DNA of 64,000 nt from Syntrophomonas_A sp050258735 (GCA_050258735.1 JBLMZJ010000078.1:1-64000); one strand, 5' to 3'; shown: positions 42,593-51,436, counted from the first letter of the stretch. Made by a program: numbers and translations. Notes: a model not told the origin generated them from the letters alone.

Positions 42593-43441
42593 TCACATGT
42601 TTATCATCAAACCTCCAACACCGGCATAAGTACCTATAGTTGCGCTCATAGGCGCTATGATGATAGGATTGACGGGCTGGTACTTCTGTTCTATTTTATC
42701 GGCTAACCTACGGGCGTCCTCCTCACAGCCGACGTGGCTTATACCAATCCAGCGCTGGCGGATATCCGCCCCCAGATCTTCTTCGCAAATGTTGATGAGG
42801 CGTTGTATTGCCTTTTTACGTCCCCTAACCTTGTCTTTTACGTAGGGTACTCCATTCTCCCGGTCATTTCTTAACACCGGCTTGATATCCAATATGGTGC
42901 CGGCAAACCCTTCAATGCGGCTGAGTCGACCGCCCTTGACCACATTTTCCAGCGTATCAAGGGTGAATATAGTCTCTACTGATGACCGCAGGGCCGTTAG
43001 TCGGTCAATTATAGTATCGAGGGATAATCCTTCAGCCGCCATTATAGCAGCTTTAATGGCAAAGATCCCGGTCCCCAGAGAAGCAGTGAGAGTATCAAAA
43101 ACCTTTATCTTTTCATTGTCCAGCATTTTACTGGCTACCCGGGCAGTTTGACATGTTGCGCTAAGTCCGGAGGAGAGACCCACAAACAGAACCTGCCCTT
43201 GTTTTTTAAGGCCGTCCTCAAAAAAGTCTATAAAAGTTTGCGGATCCGGTGTAGAGGTCTTGGGGAGGTTTCTTGAGGATGTCATCTTTTTGATAAAAAG
43301 GTCAGGGGACAGCTCGACCCGATCCAGGAAGGTCTCCTGGTTATCAAAAGAAACCTTCAAAGGAATAATCTCGATCCCAAATTGTTCTAACTGGCGGTCT
43401 GGCAAATCACAGGAGGTATCAGTAATGATCTGAATGCCCAC
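42593..43441 (-). CDS. DegV family fatty-acid-binding protein
   Basis: About 282 residues. Family motifs are IITDTSCDLP at the N-terminus, KTSTPDPQTF, LSSGLSATCQTA and the C-terminal GTYAGVGG. DegV/FakB proteins bind a fatty acid and present it to the FakA kinase in phospholipid synthesis. No fakA gene is adjacent. A GTG at 43441, 6 nt after GAGGAGG, is preferred over the ATG that directly touches the ribosome-binding site. Confidence 0.9.
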   Translation of the reverse strand: MGIQIITDTSCDLPDRQLEQFGIEIIPLKVSFDNQETFLDRVELSPDLFIKKMTSSRNLPKTSTPDPQTFIDFFEDGLKKQGQVLFVGLSSGLSATCQTARVASKMLDNEKIKVFDTLTASLGTGIFAIKAAIMAAEGLSLDTIIDRLTALRSSVETIFTLDTLENVVKGGRLSRIEGFAGTILDIKPVLRNDRENGVPYVKDKVRGRKKAIQRLINICEEDLGADIRQRWIGISHVGCEEDARRLADKIEQKYQPVNPIIIAPMSATIGTYAGVGGLMINM

Positions 43442-43470
43442 TGGCATCCTCCTCTCAGCCCTGAGACAGT

Positions 43471-43884
43471 TTAACCTTCGACCCCGGGCGGTACTATATA
43501 GATATCGTCACCTCTGAAATCAAAGAATTCTGACAGTTTCCAGTATACACCCCGGCTCAGCCGGGTATCGCCTTCCCAGCGGTAGCTGATATAAGGGATA
43601 TCACCTTTGAGGATCAATCTGGTCTCTTCCGCGAGCGGCATCTCCTGCAGGTCATGGAAAACCAGCTTGATCCCTTCCCCTTCTTCCATATAGCCACTGG
43701 CCAGAAAAGGTACATCCTCTACCTGTAGCGGACTGAAATCCTGCCCCAATCTTATACAGTAATTGCCATCTTCCTGTCGATCGATATGCTGGGCCAGTAT
43801 ATTGAGGATATTTCTTCTGAACATTTCTACCTGACCGAAATACCACTTGCCGTTTTTACGGATGGTGATTTCCTGTAAATCCAT
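43471..43884 (-). CDS. DUF1285-like protein
   Basis: 137 residues, no signal or membrane segment. The pattern IRKNGKWYFGQVEMFRRNIL, then EDGNYCIRLGQDFSPLQVED and VPFLASGY is reminiscent of DUF1285. The assignment is from memory of the pattern and moderate. It lies 29 bp upstream of degV in the same direction and may be co-transcribed. Function unknown. Confidence 0.6.
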   Translation of the reverse strand: MDLQEITIRKNGKWYFGQVEMFRRNILNILAQHIDRQEDGNYCIRLGQDFSPLQVEDVPFLASGYMEEGEGIKLVFHDLQEMPLAEETRLILKGDIPYISYRWEGDTRLSRGVYWKLSEFFDFRGDDIYIVPPGVEG

Positions 43885-43907
43885 TACGATCTCTCCAAAT
43901 TTGAATT

Positions 43908-44137
43908 AATTGACGTAGCGTCATTGATTGCGCGAAGGCGCATCAGTTATCCCCGTAGGGGGGATAACGCTGATTTATATGATTAACGCAGATTTTCTCA
44001 CCCGTTGTTTTTTATACTTTGCTCTCGCGATCAATCAATTATATGCTTAAGCATTTTAATTAAAAGCAGCAAAACATTGTCTAACTATAAAAATTTCTGC
44101 GCTAATCATATGGAATCTGCGTAAATCTGCGTCAATT
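43908..44137. repeat. CTGCG-variant element with terminal inverted repeats (copy C)
   Basis: 230 bp with AATTGACG at the left and CGTCAATT at the right. ATTAACGCAGATTTTC lies inside and GGAATCTGCGTAAATCTGCG near the right end: the same layout as the CTGTG elements with TCTGCG replacing TCTGTG. It also contains a hairpin of GTTATCCCC and GGGGATAAC inside ATCAG/CTGAT. Non-coding. Confidence 0.6.
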
Positions 44138-44146
44138 GATCATTCG

Positions 44147-46852
44147 CTATTTCATTTTAGCCACTTTTTCCGATATCATGCAAGAGGAATCAAGCCTCTG
44201 CTTATAGTTCCGGTATATTGCCTCGATCTCCTCCCCGGTGATCTCCCGGCCGCCCATCCGCAAACCGGCCAGGCCAAACCCGTGCTTACCGGCCAGATGG
44301 CGGAAATACTCCATGGCTTCCAACGGAAGCCGGCTGCCAATACTGTGGTCATTATAATCCCCTTCCAGAGCCAAGAGGATCGTTTCTGAAAGGCAAGCCA
44401 GGTTTACCCCGTCCCGGTAACCCAGATTTGGCCCAAAGCATACGTCATCCGGGTAACGGACCAACCCACCCTCCAGGACCAGAACATCATCACGTTCATA
44501 GACCTCGGGTGAAACATCGGCCGGACGAGCCACATCGCAAACCACTGTTCCCGGCTGCAGGTGGTGGGAGCGAATAAGATATTCCGGAGAGTTGCTGGCA
44601 GCAACGATCAACCGGCATAGAGGAAGAGTCTCTTCAATGCTCAGGCTATAGGTAATTGGTCTGTCCACGTTGAGCAGGCAGCTTACCTCATCCAGCCATT
44701 CAAAGGTAAGAGCCCGGCCTGACAGGAGATTCTGCAGCAATAGATCTGCCGCCGGCTGTGATGAAGACCCCAGTCCCTGCCGGGCCCCATGTAACCAGGC
44801 ACTCAAGCCGCTGAGTTCTCCGCCTTGCATTCTCTTCCAGGCCAGTTCAAGCATCTCATTCACCAGGGCATCCAGTCTGCTGTTGCTGGAAAATACACGT
44901 CCGGGATTGCCCAGCAGGGTGATCCGGGCGGTTTTTTCCGAGAGCAAGAGTGCGCAGGCCCGGCCGATCGATCCAGCCGCACCGACCACCGCCGCTCCTT
45001 CCTTTTCTATATCGATCTTCATCTTTTCGGCACCCTCAAAAAGAGCCTCCATCGCCATCAGAGTAGTGAAACTGTTGCCGCTGGTGATACCTACTCCACG
45101 CCCCTGGACATCTCTTCCTCCCCGGGTCACTACGGAGGTAAGGGCACCTAGACCTACTATTCCGGCTCCCAGTTCACGGGCCTTGTCTACCGCATTCTGA
45201 ATGATTGCCACGGTATGTTCCCGGGGCAGGCTCATTATCTCCCGGGCCCCCAGCGGTATACCGATCAGCCATCCTTCGGCTATCTTGCCGCTGGCCCCTT
45301 TGAAAGCCGGCATATAGCAGGTGATGCCCGGATCACTGTTTTGGGCCTGCCAGTTCATGAAGCTATAGAGTTCTTTCCGGCTGAAACTGCTGAAGGAGGG
45401 GTTATTGATGCTCACATCCTCAGGGGCCGGATAATGAATAATAAACGCGAACTTTTCCTGAGCTGCTTCGCCCCGGGTTAGCTGCGATGCCTTGGTCCGG
45501 CGTGTTGCCGGACGATAATCCCGAGTGCTGGCTGCCAGTGAGTAGTCCCCGATGAGGTACCGGTAGAACTGGGCATAGTCCTGATAATACATGATCTCAA
45601 CGACTCTGGTCAGGGCTTTGACCACCAGATCGATCTCCTCATAACTGATAGTCAGTGAGGGTTCCAGACGCAAGGTCATGGAATCGTTCAGGAAGGGCGC
45701 CAATCTTATTTGGTGGACATTGAGCAGATATCCGGCCAACAGAGCTGTAAAACCGCCCTGGTCGGCCATAAAAGCCAGATCATAGGACCCAACATCCTTC
45801 AGGTCGTTGAATTCGATCCCGACCATCAGCCCAATTCCACGTACTTCCTTGATAACCCCAGGATACTGTCGGGAAAGTTCCCGGACCTTATCCAGCAAGT
45901 ATTCGCCTTTCGTACCAGCATCTCTTATCAATTGCCTGTCGTCCTCGAGCAGCCGTTCCAGAACTGCGATGCCGACAGCACATGTCAAGTTGTTGTTAGC
46001 AAAGGTGGAACTGTGCAGCATACCGTATTCTTCGTTCCAAACTGCCGGCGAACTGATGGTCACCCCCAGAGGCAGCAATCCACCGCCAATTGCCTTGGCC
46101 GAAAGCAGTATGTCGGGAGCCACTTCTTCGTATTCACAGGCAAACAACCTGCCGGTACGGCCGAGTCCGGTCTGGATCTCGTCCAGGATAAAAATCACAT
46201 TGAAGGCATCGCAAAGACGGTGTATCCCGGTAAGATAGCCTGGTTCTGCTACGATGATGCCCCCCTCGCCCTGCACCGGTTCAACAAGAAAAGCCGCAAT
46301 ATTCTGATGCTCCCGGGCAAAGAGGTTCTCCAACGCCGAGAGATCATTGTAGGGCACCCGGGCAAAACCAGGCGCAGGAGCATAGAAAGGTTCTTGATAG
46401 GAATCCTTGCCGGTGGCCGATAAGGCCCCCAGGGTCTTGCCGTGAAAACTGTTGTTAGTCGATACGATAATCTGTTTACCGCTGGCGGAACGGGCGAGCT
46501 TGATAGCTGCTTCAACCGCTTCCGTGCCGCTCTGACTAAAGGTGCAATAACAAAGATCTCCAGGGGTGAGGTCAGCCAGCATATTGGCCAGCTTAAGCGC
46601 TTCACCGGGTAATGAAGGCTGAACCAGGCTGGGCAGTGCTTTCTCCCTCACCTCGTTAAGCTTATCCCATATAAAATCAGGATTATAACCAAAAGGAACA
46701 GCACCATATTGAGAAATAAAGTCCAGATAGCTGATTCCTTTTTCGTCTTTAAGATAGTGTCCAAGACCGGCTAGGTAGTTCTTGTCGAGGTGAAAGGTGG
46801 TAAGCACTTTTTTCAAACTGGGATTGAGCAGATCTTGTTTAAGGTTAGTCAT
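44147..46852 (-). CDS. Class III aminotransferase fused to acyl-ACP-reductase-like domain
   Basis: About 901 residues in one uninterrupted frame. Residues ~1-430 form a class III PLP aminotransferase (SQSGTEAVEAAIKLARSAS, FILDEIQTGLGRTGRLFACE, and SAKAIGGGLLPLG with the PLP lysine). The C-terminal ~420 residues resemble cyanobacterial acyl-ACP reductase: GIVGLGALTSVVTRGG, TSGNSFTTLMAMEAL, the nucleotide-binding VVGAAGSIGRACALLL, and NLACLSETILLALEG, which aligns with the ACFAES region holding the reductase catalytic Cys. The two halves together suggest acyl thioester to aldehyde to amine. Start at 46852 after GGGGGAG. Monocistronic, AT-rich upstream. Confidence 0.85.
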   Translation of the reverse strand: MTNLKQDLLNPSLKKVLTTFHLDKNYLAGLGHYLKDEKGISYLDFISQYGAVPFGYNPDFIWDKLNEVREKALPSLVQPSLPGEALKLANMLADLTPGDLCYCTFSQSGTEAVEAAIKLARSASGKQIIVSTNNSFHGKTLGALSATGKDSYQEPFYAPAPGFARVPYNDLSALENLFAREHQNIAAFLVEPVQGEGGIIVAEPGYLTGIHRLCDAFNVIFILDEIQTGLGRTGRLFACEYEEVAPDILLSAKAIGGGLLPLGVTISSPAVWNEEYGMLHSSTFANNNLTCAVGIAVLERLLEDDRQLIRDAGTKGEYLLDKVRELSRQYPGVIKEVRGIGLMVGIEFNDLKDVGSYDLAFMADQGGFTALLAGYLLNVHQIRLAPFLNDSMTLRLEPSLTISYEEIDLVVKALTRVVEIMYYQDYAQFYRYLIGDYSLAASTRDYRPATRRTKASQLTRGEAAQEKFAFIIHYPAPEDVSINNPSFSSFSRKELYSFMNWQAQNSDPGITCYMPAFKGASGKIAEGWLIGIPLGAREIMSLPREHTVAIIQNAVDKARELGAGIVGLGALTSVVTRGGRDVQGRGVGITSGNSFTTLMAMEALFEGAEKMKIDIEKEGAAVVGAAGSIGRACALLLSEKTARITLLGNPGRVFSSNSRLDALVNEMLELAWKRMQGGELSGLSAWLHGARQGLGSSSQPAADLLLQNLLSGRALTFEWLDEVSCLLNVDRPITYSLSIEETLPLCRLIVAASNSPEYLIRSHHLQPGTVVCDVARPADVSPEVYERDDVLVLEGGLVRYPDDVCFGPNLGYRDGVNLACLSETILLALEGDYNDHSIGSRLPLEAMEYFRHLAGKHGFGLAGLRMGGREITGEEIEAIYRNYKQRLDSSCMISEKVAKMK

Positions 46853-47044
46853 AAAACTCCCCCTTATTATGTGCACATTATTGTGCAAATATTTAGGTAA
46901 TCATAAAAAATATTTTAGCCTTAATTCCCTCCATGTCAAATCTTTTGCCGTAAAAAATATCTGCATAGTTTTACATTTAGACGGAGATAGTAGAAAAAGA
47001 TTGGAAAATAACAACAAATTTCAGACAATAAAGGAGGTCAATTA

Positions 47045-47191
47045 ATGGAAGACCATAATGACATTGAAACCAGAGAGGGTTATGAACTGGGCACCTGGGC
47101 TTTTCTCAGGACCGGTTGGTGGATCCTGCACCTGGTAGCAGTAGCACTGGTTTTCTACCTTGGCTATCTGTATGGAGCACGTATATTCTAA
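47045..47191 (+). CDS. Small single-pass membrane protein (48 aa)
   Basis: A 48-codon ORF after a near-perfect ribosome-binding site (AAAGGAGGTCAATTA). The N-terminal ~25 residues are polar and acidic (MEDHNDIETREGYELGTWAF), then a tryptophan-flanked helix (WWILHLVAVALVFYLGYLYG) spans the membrane. A dedicated terminator follows at once, so it is a single-gene unit probably well expressed. The shape recalls small oxidase or complex-assembly subunits, but no family was recognised. Confidence 0.72.
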   Translation: MEDHNDIETREGYELGTWAFLRTGWWILHLVAVALVFYLGYLYGARIF

Positions 47192-47197
47192 AACCCA

Positions 47198-47235
47198 GGG
47201 GGCGTTTCGAAGTACTCGGGACGCCCCCCCTTTTT
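47198..47235 (+). terminator. Terminator after the 48-aa membrane protein gene
   Basis: GGGGGCGT (47198-47205) and ACGCCCCC (47221-47228) with a 15-nt loop, then TTTTT. Confidence 0.88.
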
Positions 47236-47302
47236 CATTACCCCTTGAAGCACAACTCTGTAATCATTACAATATTGTCATAAGATATAAGGGGGTAAGA
47301 TC

Positions 47303-47857
47303 ATGAATATAAACCCGGTTCTGGAAAGGATCTTTGAACTGAGCGGCGAGAAATTCGCCTGGTTCCGGGACGGAGTAGAGCTGGAAATTATAAGTGGCCT
47401 GCGTAATAAGGACCGTTTCACTGAAAAGCAGTACATAGCTGTTTATCCCCACCTCGATATCCAAAAGGGCGATATGCTAAAATCCCTGGAAACTGGCATT
47501 GAGTACTGGGTCTACCTTTTTGACTTTGAGATAGCCGACGGTACCAAGTTCCAGGGGCAAGCCTTCCATGTTTCTGCCGAGGAATGGAATATCATCCGCC
47601 AGCAGATGGAGGAAGAAAACGCTACGGTATCAAGCCCCAGCCTGGAGGATCATATCGAGTATCTGCAGGCCCTCACCCGGATCAAAGCTCCGGAAGGCGG
47701 CCAGGAATTTGATATCCTGTTTAGTGTCCTCCAAAAAATATTGGGGCAGGCTGGAACTGAATGGGGCATCCTGCAGGACTTCGCACCTCTTTTAGATGCC
47801 AACCCCTGGCTGGAACAGGCAGCCAGCGAAGTTATCATGAAGTGGATGAAAAAATAA
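47303..47857 (+). CDS. Uncharacterised 184-aa protein
   Basis: Soluble protein of 184 residues, no recognised domain. The N-terminal ~100 residues look like a beta-rich module (MNINPVLERIFELSGEKFAW, then LETGIEYWVYLFDFEIADGT). The rest is helical (SLEDHIEYLQALTRIKAPEG). AAGGGGG precedes ATG and a strong terminator follows, so the gene is likely real and monocistronic. Function not assignable. Confidence 0.75.
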   Translation: MNINPVLERIFELSGEKFAWFRDGVELEIISGLRNKDRFTEKQYIAVYPHLDIQKGDMLKSLETGIEYWVYLFDFEIADGTKFQGQAFHVSAEEWNIIRQQMEEENATVSSPSLEDHIEYLQALTRIKAPEGGQEFDILFSVLQKILGQAGTEWGILQDFAPLLDANPWLEQAASEVIMKWMKK

Positions 47858-47861
47858 GGTT

Positions 47862-47900
47862 AAAAATGGGGGGCATTTTGAAGAACTGCCCCCCATTTTT
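47862..47900. terminator. Bidirectional terminator
   Basis: AAAAATGGGGGGCA (47862-47875) pairs perfectly with TGCCCCCCATTTTT (47887-47900). It serves the 184-aa gene and the convergent permease gene. Confidence 0.93.
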
Positions 47901-47901
47901 A

Positions 47902-49173
47902 TTACATCCAGTAGATAAGATACAGATAAACCATAGACATGACTATAGATAGGAGCATCAGAGGAAAGGCGATTTTCATGTAATCGATAAAGCCCATATG
48001 ATAACCGTTACGTTCGGCAATGCCCGCGACGATCACATTGGCTGAAGCACCGATTATGGTGCCGTTGCCGCCCAGGCAAGCACCCAGGGATAATGCCCAC
48101 CAGACGGGTTCCATAGGCATATGAGTCAGCTGCCCTACCGTGTGTAATAACGGGATCATAGTAGCTACAAAGGGTATATTGTCAACAAAGGCCGAGCCGA
48201 TGGCCGACACCCACAAAACCAGCATACCGGTTTTGATAGGACTTGTCCCGCTGATACTCAGGGTCCAGCGAGCCAGGTTATCGATAACACCATTGGCTAC
48301 CAGACCGCCAACCAGCACGAATAGGCCGCCGAAGAAGAATATTGTGGGCCATTCTACACTTAGCAAAACCTCTTCCGGGTCCTCCCTTACCAGCAACAGC
48401 AGTAAACCTGCCCCGAATAATGCGATAGTTGCCGATTCCAGGTGTAGATACTGATGCAATAAAAATCCCAGTATGGTCAGACCCAAAACCAATAAGGATT
48501 TTTTCAGGATACTCCATTCCCTGATATAATCTACCGGTTCGAGTTCCATTAACTTTTGCATTTTATCATCGTCGGCTCTCAGATCCTTGCGATAGATCAA
48601 CACGAGCAGTGAAACAGTAACCGCGAGGATCACCAATATCGGAGGAGTGAGATGGATCAGGAAATCCATAAACCCCAGACCGGTCGCGCTGCCGATCATG
48701 ATGTTGGGGGGATCGCCGATCAGGGTGGCGGTACCGCCAATATTGGAAGCCATTATTTCAGTGATAAAAAACGGCATGGGCGATATGTCCAGCCGGTCAG
48801 TCAAAGCAATGGTGATCGGCACTATCAAGAGTACGGTGGTGACATTGTCGAGGAAAGCAGAAACTACTGCAGTAACAATGGCCAGGGCTGCCAGCAGCAG
48901 GATCGGACGCCCGCCGGTCATGCGTGCGGCTTTAATAGCCATATATTCAAACAAGCCGCTTTTTCTGGTGATGCTAACGATAACCATCATACCGATCAAC
49001 AACCACAGGGTATTGAAATCGATGGCCTCTTTGACCGCGGCCTCCTGGCTGATCACCCCGATTGCCAGAGCAATGGCAGCCGCCACCCAGACTACGATGG
49101 TCCGATGGATCTTATCAGCAATTATCAGGGCATAGGCCGCTACAAACAAAATGATCGAAATCCAGTAATTCAT
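47902..49173 (-). CDS. ArsB/NhaD-family (IT superfamily) permease
   Basis: 423-residue integral membrane protein with about 11-12 helices. The twice-repeated signature of the ion-transporter superfamily is visible: SAFLDNVTTVLLIVPI with SNIGGTATLIGDPPNI in the first half, and SAFVDNIPFVATMIPL with GGNGTIIGASANVIVAG in the second. The family exports arsenite or exchanges Na+/H+; no ars genes are adjacent, so the ion is open. It overlaps a small upstream ORF and has a structured leader. Confidence 0.88.
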   Translation of the reverse strand: MNYWISIILFVAAYALIIADKIHRTIVVWVAAAIALAIGVISQEAAVKEAIDFNTLWLLIGMMVIVSITRKSGLFEYMAIKAARMTGGRPILLLAALAIVTAVVSAFLDNVTTVLLIVPITIALTDRLDISPMPFFITEIMASNIGGTATLIGDPPNIMIGSATGLGFMDFLIHLTPPILVILAVTVSLLVLIYRKDLRADDDKMQKLMELEPVDYIREWSILKKSLLVLGLTILGFLLHQYLHLESATIALFGAGLLLLLVREDPEEVLLSVEWPTIFFFGGLFVLVGGLVANGVIDNLARWTLSISGTSPIKTGMLVLWVSAIGSAFVDNIPFVATMIPLLHTVGQLTHMPMEPVWWALSLGACLGGNGTIIGASANVIVAGIAERNGYHMGFIDYMKIAFPLMLLSIVMSMVYLYLIYWM

Positions 49174-49300
49174 AAAGAACCCTCTTTCTTCTCCGACTAT
49201 TATTCACCATTTGCCCGGTCATTCCTGCAAATCCCAAACAAAATAATAAAGGTGAGCAAGCCATAATAATGGCTACCCACCCTAGTAAGCCGGTTCTCAT
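49115..49300 (-). CDS. Candidate small membrane/leader protein overlapping the permease start (61 aa)
   Basis: 61 codons from an ATG 8 nt after GGGAG. Residues ~5-27 (LLGWVAIIMACSPLLFCLGF) form a hydrophobic helix followed by RRRKR. The ORF runs past the permease start at 49173 in another frame, so its ribosomes would pass the permease ribosome-binding site. It may be a translational-coupling leader or an accessory peptide. The overlapping C-terminal part is shaped by the permease frame and may have no role. Confidence 0.4.
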   Translation of the reverse strand: MRTGLLGWVAIIMACSPLLFCLGFAGMTGQMVNNSRRRKRVLYELLDFDHFVCSGLCPDNC

Positions 49301-49311
49301 GACAGAAACTC

Positions 49312-49366
49312 CCTATCGCGCCCGCGACTTAGGTTTTTCCATCCCGCGCACCCGGCTTTCGCCCGG
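49312..49366 (-). promoter_or_regulatory. Structured mRNA leader of the permease unit
   Basis: Two strong stems on the minus strand: CCGGGC-GAAA-GCCGGG (49366-49351) and CCTA-ag-TCGCG-gg-CGCGA-TAGG (49333-49312). The second stem ends at the ribosome-binding site of the 61-codon ORF. It is reminiscent of a riboswitch, but it does not match the c-di-GMP-I, Mn, ydaO or cobalamin consensus as I know them. Identity unresolved. Confidence 0.45.
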
Positions 49367-49457
49367 TTTGCTTTGACCGTAAGAAATTATTAAAACATCA
49401 GAAGTAATTATATCATCTGAAGGTGATCCTGTCCACTGATTGCGGCAGCTAACAATC

Positions 49458-50279
49458 CTATGAAGCAAAGAGCAATGATAATAAGATGATAAAACTGAGA
49501 GTCGCCAGGATTTCGTGTTTAGAGACCCTTAGTCTGTACTGATAGTCTCTTGCCCGGATCATTCCCAGCTGCTCCTGGATCCCATCTGTTTTCTGCAAAG
49601 AATTGGCGATGAAAACGGCCAGAATATTGGACATTTCTTTTAGTTTTACCTTAAGGCTGAGACCATCATTCCTTATAATAGTCCGTACCTGTTCCATAAT
49701 ATCCTGCTTGAAATGACCTACCGAACTGGTCAATTGGTTTATGACGACCATTACCATATTTAAGTGTTTAGCAACGGGAATGCCCAGATAGTTCAGGGGG
49801 AAAAGGATTATATCAAATATTTCTATGATCATTTTCAGCGGCGTGGTAAAAAAGTACAGACTGCATATGTACCAGATCAAAAATATCTTGATCATCCGCA
49901 AAAGAGAAGCCTCAAAGTGATAAACATAGGTTGGCCCGGGCAGGAGCTTTTGTATAAGAATCGAGAACAACAACCCGCAGAGGTAAGGAAATACAATGAA
50001 TATACCATAGGTAGCCAGGTTTTTAAGGATAAAGCGTAGATCACTTCCCAATAAGAACGTTACCGTTGCCAGATATATCGTAAAATACACCAGATCCAGC
50101 CGGCTGTCACATAAACCAGCGGCAACTGCAAGCAATACGGCCAGAACGGTTTTTATTCCCGCATCGATCTCAACATATCTATCTTCTGAAACGGTTGGAT
50201 TCTCCTGCAATCGATTCACATCCCGGAATAGTAGCCTGTTAACCTTAATTGTGTATATTATTTGTCGAGAAAAATTCAT
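49458..50279 (-). CDS. Energy-coupling-factor transmembrane protein (EcfT/CbiQ-like)
   Basis: About 273 residues, CbiQ/EcfT family: several hydrophobic helices in the middle and a cytoplasmic helical coupling region ending QLGMIRARDYQYR with the conserved Ala-Arg motif. EcfT links ATPases to a substrate-binding S component. The ATPases are not in this window. The longer frame to 50372 runs into a repeat element, so the ATG at 50279 is used. Last gene of the Rnf/ApbE/Gx block. Confidence 0.75.
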   Translation of the reverse strand: MNFSRQIIYTIKVNRLLFRDVNRLQENPTVSEDRYVEIDAGIKTVLAVLLAVAAGLCDSRLDLVYFTIYLATVTFLLGSDLRFILKNLATYGIFIVFPYLCGLLFSILIQKLLPGPTYVYHFEASLLRMIKIFLIWYICSLYFFTTPLKMIIEIFDIILFPLNYLGIPVAKHLNMVMVVINQLTSSVGHFKQDIMEQVRTIIRNDGLSLKVKLKEMSNILAVFIANSLQKTDGIQEQLGMIRARDYQYRLRVSKHEILATLSFIILLSLLFAS

Positions 50280-50308
50280 GTAAGTCAAGGCCGGACCCTG
50301 CATGACTC

Positions 50309-50394
50309 GTAGGGTGTCACCGCAAGCCAGTGAAAACGCGCAACTGGGAGTGGTCTTAGTTCCTCTCCCCATGTTCTAATACGTATTTTCGTAA
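50309..50394 (-). repeat. GAAAATACGTATTAGAAC repeat family, copy 3 (inverted)
   Basis: Read on the minus strand: TTACGAAAATACGTATTAGA, AAGACCACTCCCAG, GTTTTCACTGGCTTGCGGTG, then CCCTACG. It lies between the Gx-transporter and EcfT genes and supplies false codons upstream of the EcfT frame. Confidence 0.75.
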
Positions 50395-50496
50395 CAGAGG
50401 AATGAGTAATACTGGACGTATTGCGATTGATGACAACGCAGTCATACATGAATTTTGCCGAGAAGGATATATAGAATTAGGGTTAAAGGGTACTTG

Positions 50497-51015
50497 CTAC
50501 ATAATTTCTTTGAAAATCTCTCTTTTTTGGATCTCGCGGACCGTTAACTCACTGATGGTCCCGGTTATCAAACCGGTTACCACCGCAGAAATCAAGAGTA
50601 CGGGAATATAATAAAAGATAACCGTTTCGCCAAGTATAAAAGAAGCCACTACCAACTGGGCCGTATTATGAACTATGGCGCCGACAATACTGATCCCCTT
50701 GATACTGAACCAATTGGACATTTTCTGATAAAGCAGCCACATGGCCATGGCGCTTAACAGTCCTCCAGTCAAGCTAAAGGGCAAGACCGTGATCCCCTTG
50801 CTTAGAACCGCAACAACTATACACCTTAGTACAACGATGGTCAGAACATCCTTAAAATCCAAAAATACTAACGCAATGATGGTGATGATGTTCGCCAATC
50901 CGAGCTTGACGCCAGGAACCGGGACAGGCACTGGAATGATCAATTCCAGCAATGAAATCAATATCGCATTACAAATCAGAATTATGATGACGGCATCTTT
51001 TTTTTCCTTGTTCAT
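50497..51015 (-). CDS. Gx transporter family protein (heptaprenyl diphosphate synthase component I-like)
   Basis: 172-residue membrane protein with about five helices. The N-terminal LLELIIPVPVPVPGVKLGLA and GLANIITIIALVFLDFKD are typical of the Gx transporter family, an ECF S-component-like group often annotated as heptaprenyl diphosphate synthase component I. Found in many Clostridia beside NusG-II and ApbE genes. An S-component role paired with the EcfT-like gene is inferred. Substrate unknown; a flavin or quinone precursor would fit the operon. Confidence 0.85.
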   Translation of the reverse strand: MNKEKKDAVIIILICNAILISLLELIIPVPVPVPGVKLGLANIITIIALVFLDFKDVLTIVVLRCIVVAVLSKGITVLPFSLTGGLLSAMAMWLLYQKMSNWFSIKGISIVGAIVHNTAQLVVASFILGETVIFYYIPVLLISAVVTGLITGTISELTVREIQKREIFKEIM

Positions 51016-51027
51016 ATCATCTTCCGA

Positions 51028-51405
51028 TCAATAGGCTAGAATATCGACCTGTTTATTGTCCCCTATTATGGTGATGACTACGCGGGAGGGGATACAGACC
51101 GCTTTGGCTCCCGGCCTGGTCAACCAGCCGGTTTTAACGCAAGTTTTATTCGGGCAATCGGATTCCGAAAATCTGATCCTTCCCTTTTCTGCCCGAATGA
51201 CCTGATGAATGCCCTCTTCATTCAAATCAATATAAACCGGCTTATTAAGATCACTTAGATCGATCTTTTGTACCAGATTACTCTTATGGGTAATTACAGC
51301 GGTCAAATGGCGGCTGGAGGCAGGCCCATAAGCATTCCAGGCCATAAAACATGCAGCTATTATTACCAAACCAAGCATCAATATTTTATCACCAGATTTA
51401 AACAT
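51028..51405 (-). CDS. NusG domain II-containing protein
   Basis: 125 residues. One N-terminal transmembrane helix (about 8-23) precedes an extracytoplasmic beta domain of the NusG-II type with the conserved CPNKTCVKTGWLTRPG and VCIPSRVVITI, including paired cysteines. The family accompanies Rnf/ApbE genes in Clostridia; biochemical role unknown. It lies 13 bp upstream of the Gx-transporter gene. Confidence 0.87.
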   Translation of the reverse strand: MFKSGDKILMLGLVIIAACFMAWNAYGPASSRHLTAVITHKSNLVQKIDLSDLNKPVYIDLNEEGIHQVIRAEKGRIRFSESDCPNKTCVKTGWLTRPGAKAVCIPSRVVITIIGDNKQVDILAY

Positions 51406-51436
51406 AGAGCAATTTCCTCCACGCCCCCGAACTGGG

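Noticed and set aside
49305..49440. c-di-GMP-I riboswitch before the permease
   Set aside because: Some resemblance (GCAAACC, GAAA loop) but the second conserved half (GACGCAAAGCC-like) is absent, so only an unassigned structured leader is called.
50280..50372. 31-residue N-terminal extension of the EcfT-like protein
   Set aside because: Encoded by a copy of the GAAAATACG repeat; not shared with the family.
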